Source: an uncultured Synechococcaceae cyanobacterium
GTDB taxonomy: Bacteria; Cyanobacteriota; Cyanobacteriia; PCC-6307; Cyanobiaceae
Reading direction: 5' to 3'
NCBI GenBank assembly: GCA_902634405.1
Contig: CACPJY010000003.1
Coordinates: forward strand, 62,001 to 126,000
DNA: 64,000 nt
The translations under genes were made by a program, and so were the position numbers. Of this stretch, positions 61,894 through 64,000 are shown in pieces (the first letter of the stretch is position 1; each line of letters begins with the position of its first letter). The notes beneath the pieces are model-generated. The model did no database searches and was not told the DNA's origin. It saw only the letters and a program-made list of their open reading frames with translations.

Positions 61894-62802
61894 TCAAAAC
61901 TTAGTCCCCAGCTTTAACCTATAGATGTGCTCTTCACTAGGCTCCTTTATCTGGTCATAAATATTTTCATAACTCACAGTTGTGTAAAGATCTGATTGAC
62001 TAGACGGAAAGAATCGTATTGTTGTTAAAAACCTATTGCTAACATATGAGTAACTTGAAAATTGATTATTATATTTATTTTCGAGCAAAAACTCTAATTT
62101 TTTATTTATAGCCCATTTAAAATCTGTCCCAAATGAAGCACCTGGCTCCATATCTCCACAGCTTGATACTTTATAGCAATCTCCTCCTCCATCAATCCAC
62201 TCTAGGGATGGGCCAGCAGATAATCTAAGTTTGATTTGGTTGTTTTTAATTAACGCGTAAGCGATACCTGCTGATGAATTAACATCATTCACCCCTACTT
62301 TATTTAATGAATTGTATTCATAATCAGTGGAAAAGTACGAGGTCCATAAATCACCTATTGATCTGTCATACCTAATCTTAGTAAAAGATTTATTTACTCC
62401 AACAACAGTTTCCTTCTGTGCTTCTGATGTTTGTTTAAAATCATATCGGCTACCTAAATTTAATTCTGTTTTTTTATCCTGATATTTTGTATTAATCTCT
62501 AGCAAGTATCCTAATGAATTACTTAATTGTGTACTAGAGCCATCTAAACCGAATTCAAAATTACTAGACCATGTCTTGATCTTAGGATAAACAATAAAAG
62601 ATGTTTTTAATTCTATTTTACCCAAAAAGTCATGTAGAATTACTTTGATATCACCAGTACTTTCTTCTTTTAATAATTTGCCAGAGATTGAATCACCATT
62701 AATAAGCTTAAATATAACCTTCTCGGCATTCGCGGGTCCTGAAAAACATCCCAGACAGATTGCAGAAAACAACGAAAGGGGAAAGGATTTGAGAGCCTTC
62801 AA
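61894..62802 (-). CDS. DUF481 outer-membrane beta-barrel protein
   Basis: A 302-residue protein with a signal peptide (MKALKSFPLSLFSAICLGCF, then SGPANA as cleavage site), a short N-terminal domain VIFKLINGDSISGKLLKEES of the kind seen before DUF481, and a DUF481 barrel with alternating polar and aromatic strands: FEFGLDGSSTQLSNSLGYLL, IRYDRSIGDLWTSYFSTDYE, NRFLTTIRFFPSSQSDLYTT, ending in the aromatic YRLKLGTKF expected for outer-membrane insertion. Probably a barrel of unknown role. Confidence 0.82.
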   Translation of the reverse strand: MKALKSFPLSLFSAICLGCFSGPANAEKVIFKLINGDSISGKLLKEESTGDIKVILHDFLGKIELKTSFIVYPKIKTWSSNFEFGLDGSSTQLSNSLGYLLEINTKYQDKKTELNLGSRYDFKQTSEAQKETVVGVNKSFTKIRYDRSIGDLWTSYFSTDYEYNSLNKVGVNDVNSSAGIAYALIKNNQIKLRLSAGPSLEWIDGGGDCYKVSSCGDMEPGASFGTDFKWAINKKLEFLLENKYNNQFSSYSYVSNRFLTTIRFFPSSQSDLYTTVSYENIYDQIKEPSEEHIYRLKLGTKF

Positions 62803-63066
62803 GGATTAATTTGCTTCTTGTCTCCTAAGATGGGTCATAAGCTAGCCAATAGCTAGAAATTTTTAAGAAATATCTTTAACTCAATTTTTCCTAACTGAAA
62901 TTAAAATTGTTCTGAAAGGAAAGGCTTTCAAACTTTTTCAAGGAGGTTCAAAAGCCTCTAATGAAAAAATTCAAGTAAATTGACATATGAGAAATAATTT
63001 AATGTTTAAACTCGCACTACTTTCAAAATTTGTCTGCATTATCAGATAGATATATAGATATAAGGT

Positions 63067-63531
63067 TCAGTTTCTCAACCAATTGGCCAATGCCTTCTCA
63101 GGGTTCTTAATTTCCTCAATCGATGTATAGAAGTAATCTTCCCAGTTAGAAGAAGGCATACCTGCAAAAAGCATCAAGTTGAGTGGATAATCTTCTGAAT
63201 CAGAGCACTTTCTGAAGTCATCACGGAATAGAAAGGTTGGTTTTCTCAAGGCAATTGCGAGACCCAGTTCAACCATTACTCCTTCATCAGGTGGGGTGCC
63301 ATTAACTATGGCAAAGATAGCATCTGAGTTTTTCACATCATGAACATCAGCCATTGCTACTTTGTATGCCCAACCTGACTGAGAGCAATCAACTTGGTTA
63401 TTGCGTTGGAATGGCTCCAACACTTCAGCACCTAACGACTCAAGACTAGATACAAAATCCGGGAGTAGTCTCATCTTCCATTGCCGTGAGAAGCCATAAG
63501 GAGAAGCTAAGTAGATTGTTTTTTTACTCAC
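63067..63531 (-). CDS. nucleoside 2-deoxyribosyltransferase-like protein
   Basis: A 154-residue protein with family motifs: IYLASPYGFSRQWKMRLLPD (N-terminal binding loop), DVHDVKNSDAIFAIVNGTPP and DEGVMVELGLAIALRKPTFL, where the Glu (~105) is the expected nucleophile. Members exchange bases on deoxynucleosides or hydrolyse deoxynucleotides in salvage. Its start overlaps the end of the phosphoribosyltransferase gene by eight bases, so the two work or are made together. Confidence 0.85.
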   Translation of the reverse strand: MSKKTIYLASPYGFSRQWKMRLLPDFVSSLESLGAEVLEPFQRNNQVDCSQSGWAYKVAMADVHDVKNSDAIFAIVNGTPPDEGVMVELGLAIALRKPTFLFRDDFRKCSDSEDYPLNLMLFAGMPSSNWEDYFYTSIEEIKNPEKALANWLRN

Positions 63532-63925
63532 TACTTTTAGCCCTTGAACTTTTGTACGACTTCATGTCTAACTCACAACGACCTCTATTTTCCCATGGAA
63601 AAACAAGCCACTCATCAAGACTAGTTACTTCGATAGCATTCCACCACTCAGGAGTGATTTTGCTATACCAAACAAAAGTGGTTATATCACGAACGTCATG
63701 TACTTGAGACAGAGTTTTACCTGTTTCATAAACATCATCAACCACAAGGCAACGAGCTTGTGGTTCCTCAAGCCAAGGAATATTCAATGAATGACTCATT
63801 GCTACTGCTAAGCAAAGACCACCTCTAGGGAGACCATACACTCCGGAAAAATTTTTGTGCTTGCATGCTGCCGTCATAGAGGTGATACAAGAATCAAAGT
63901 CATCCCAACTAAGTATTCTCATCAA
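63524..63925 (-). CDS. phosphoribosyltransferase-like protein
   Basis: A 133-residue type I PRTase: GVYGLPRGGLCLAVAMSHSL (pyrophosphate loop) and the PRPP motif ARCLVVDDVYETGKTLSQVH (~58-77). Short and lacking a long hood domain, so it belongs to the small nucleobase-PRTase-like group. The eight-base overlap with the deoxyribosyltransferase gene suggests a coupled base/nucleoside salvage pair. The base used is unknown. ATG start. Confidence 0.82.
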   Translation of the reverse strand: MMRILSWDDFDSCITSMTAACKHKNFSGVYGLPRGGLCLAVAMSHSLNIPWLEEPQARCLVVDDVYETGKTLSQVHDVRDITTFVWYSKITPEWWNAIEVTSLDEWLVFPWENRGRCELDMKSYKSSRAKSSE

Positions 63926-64000
63926 TATTCAACCTGGTAAAATTCTTGCATTATCATAAATAAAATTTTATTTATCGGAGCTGAAAAGCTAATATTTTTG

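Overview
The window is AT-rich, densely packed chromosomal DNA from a marine picocyanobacterium, almost certainly a low-light-adapted Prochlorococcus of the SS120/MIT9211 kind. The main evidence is four full-length pcb genes for divinyl-chlorophyll a/b antenna proteins, with an hli gene, cytochrome c6, flavodoxin, PstS and many 35-100 aa proteins of marine-picocyanobacterial type. I see no tRNA or rRNA gene, CRISPR array, insertion sequence, integrase or prophage.

Layout. 0-6.3 kb: an orphan HpcH/CitE-like aldolase, small proteins, a T5orf172/GIY-YIG-like protein, DUF2237, and pstS followed by a decayed ArsR-family repressor gene. 6.4-11.6 kb: a metallo-beta-lactamase-fold protein, then two pcb genes that share a conserved upstream leader and flank a small membrane-protein gene. 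11.9-13.8 kb: a run of small minus-strand genes ending with hli. 13.9-19.9 kb: a glucosylglycerate cluster (gpgS, gpgP, GH13_18 phosphorylase, glycerate kinase) flanked on both sides by short DUF4278 genes. Each DUF4278 gene sits behind a GTAN8TAC site and a glutamine-II ('Downstream-peptide') riboswitch. 21.0-23.9 kb: a probable iron-stress locus with isiB (flavodoxin) divergent from an IsiA/PSI-type pcb. 24.4-34.3 kb: methyltransferases, a HAD phosphatase, an EamA transporter, purT, rpsU and small hypotheticals. 34.5-44.6 kb: large membrane proteins of surface-glycan type, a Nif11-domain protein, an O-acetylhomoserine sulfhydrylase, and a split transketolase with an SIS isomerase. 44.7-51.1 kb: a fourth pcb, a glycosyltransferase, a B12-binding radical SAM enzyme and a StrG-like dioxygenase. 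51.3-64 kb: a DUF3721 pair, purU, arfB, petJ (cyt c6), an HEFGHH metalloprotease, an OsmC-cupin fusion, a DUF481 porin-like protein, and an overlapping deoxyribosyltransferase/phosphoribosyltransferase pair.

How it fits together. Light harvesting (four pcb, hli), iron economy (isiB beside an IsiA-like pcb) and nitrogen sensing (two riboswitch-DUF4278 units around genes for a nitrogen-free osmolyte) dominate the first 24 kb. purU and purT, 20 kb apart, could form a formate loop between the folate pool and purine synthesis. The 34-51 kb stretch looks like variable surface-sugar gene content.

The strongest 'system' is the duplicated tiny unit promoter / GTAN8TAC / glutamine riboswitch / DUF4278 peptide / terminator on either side of the osmolyte operon. 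Calls rest on reading the sequence and the supplied ORF translations. No database search was possible, so family names are from recognition.
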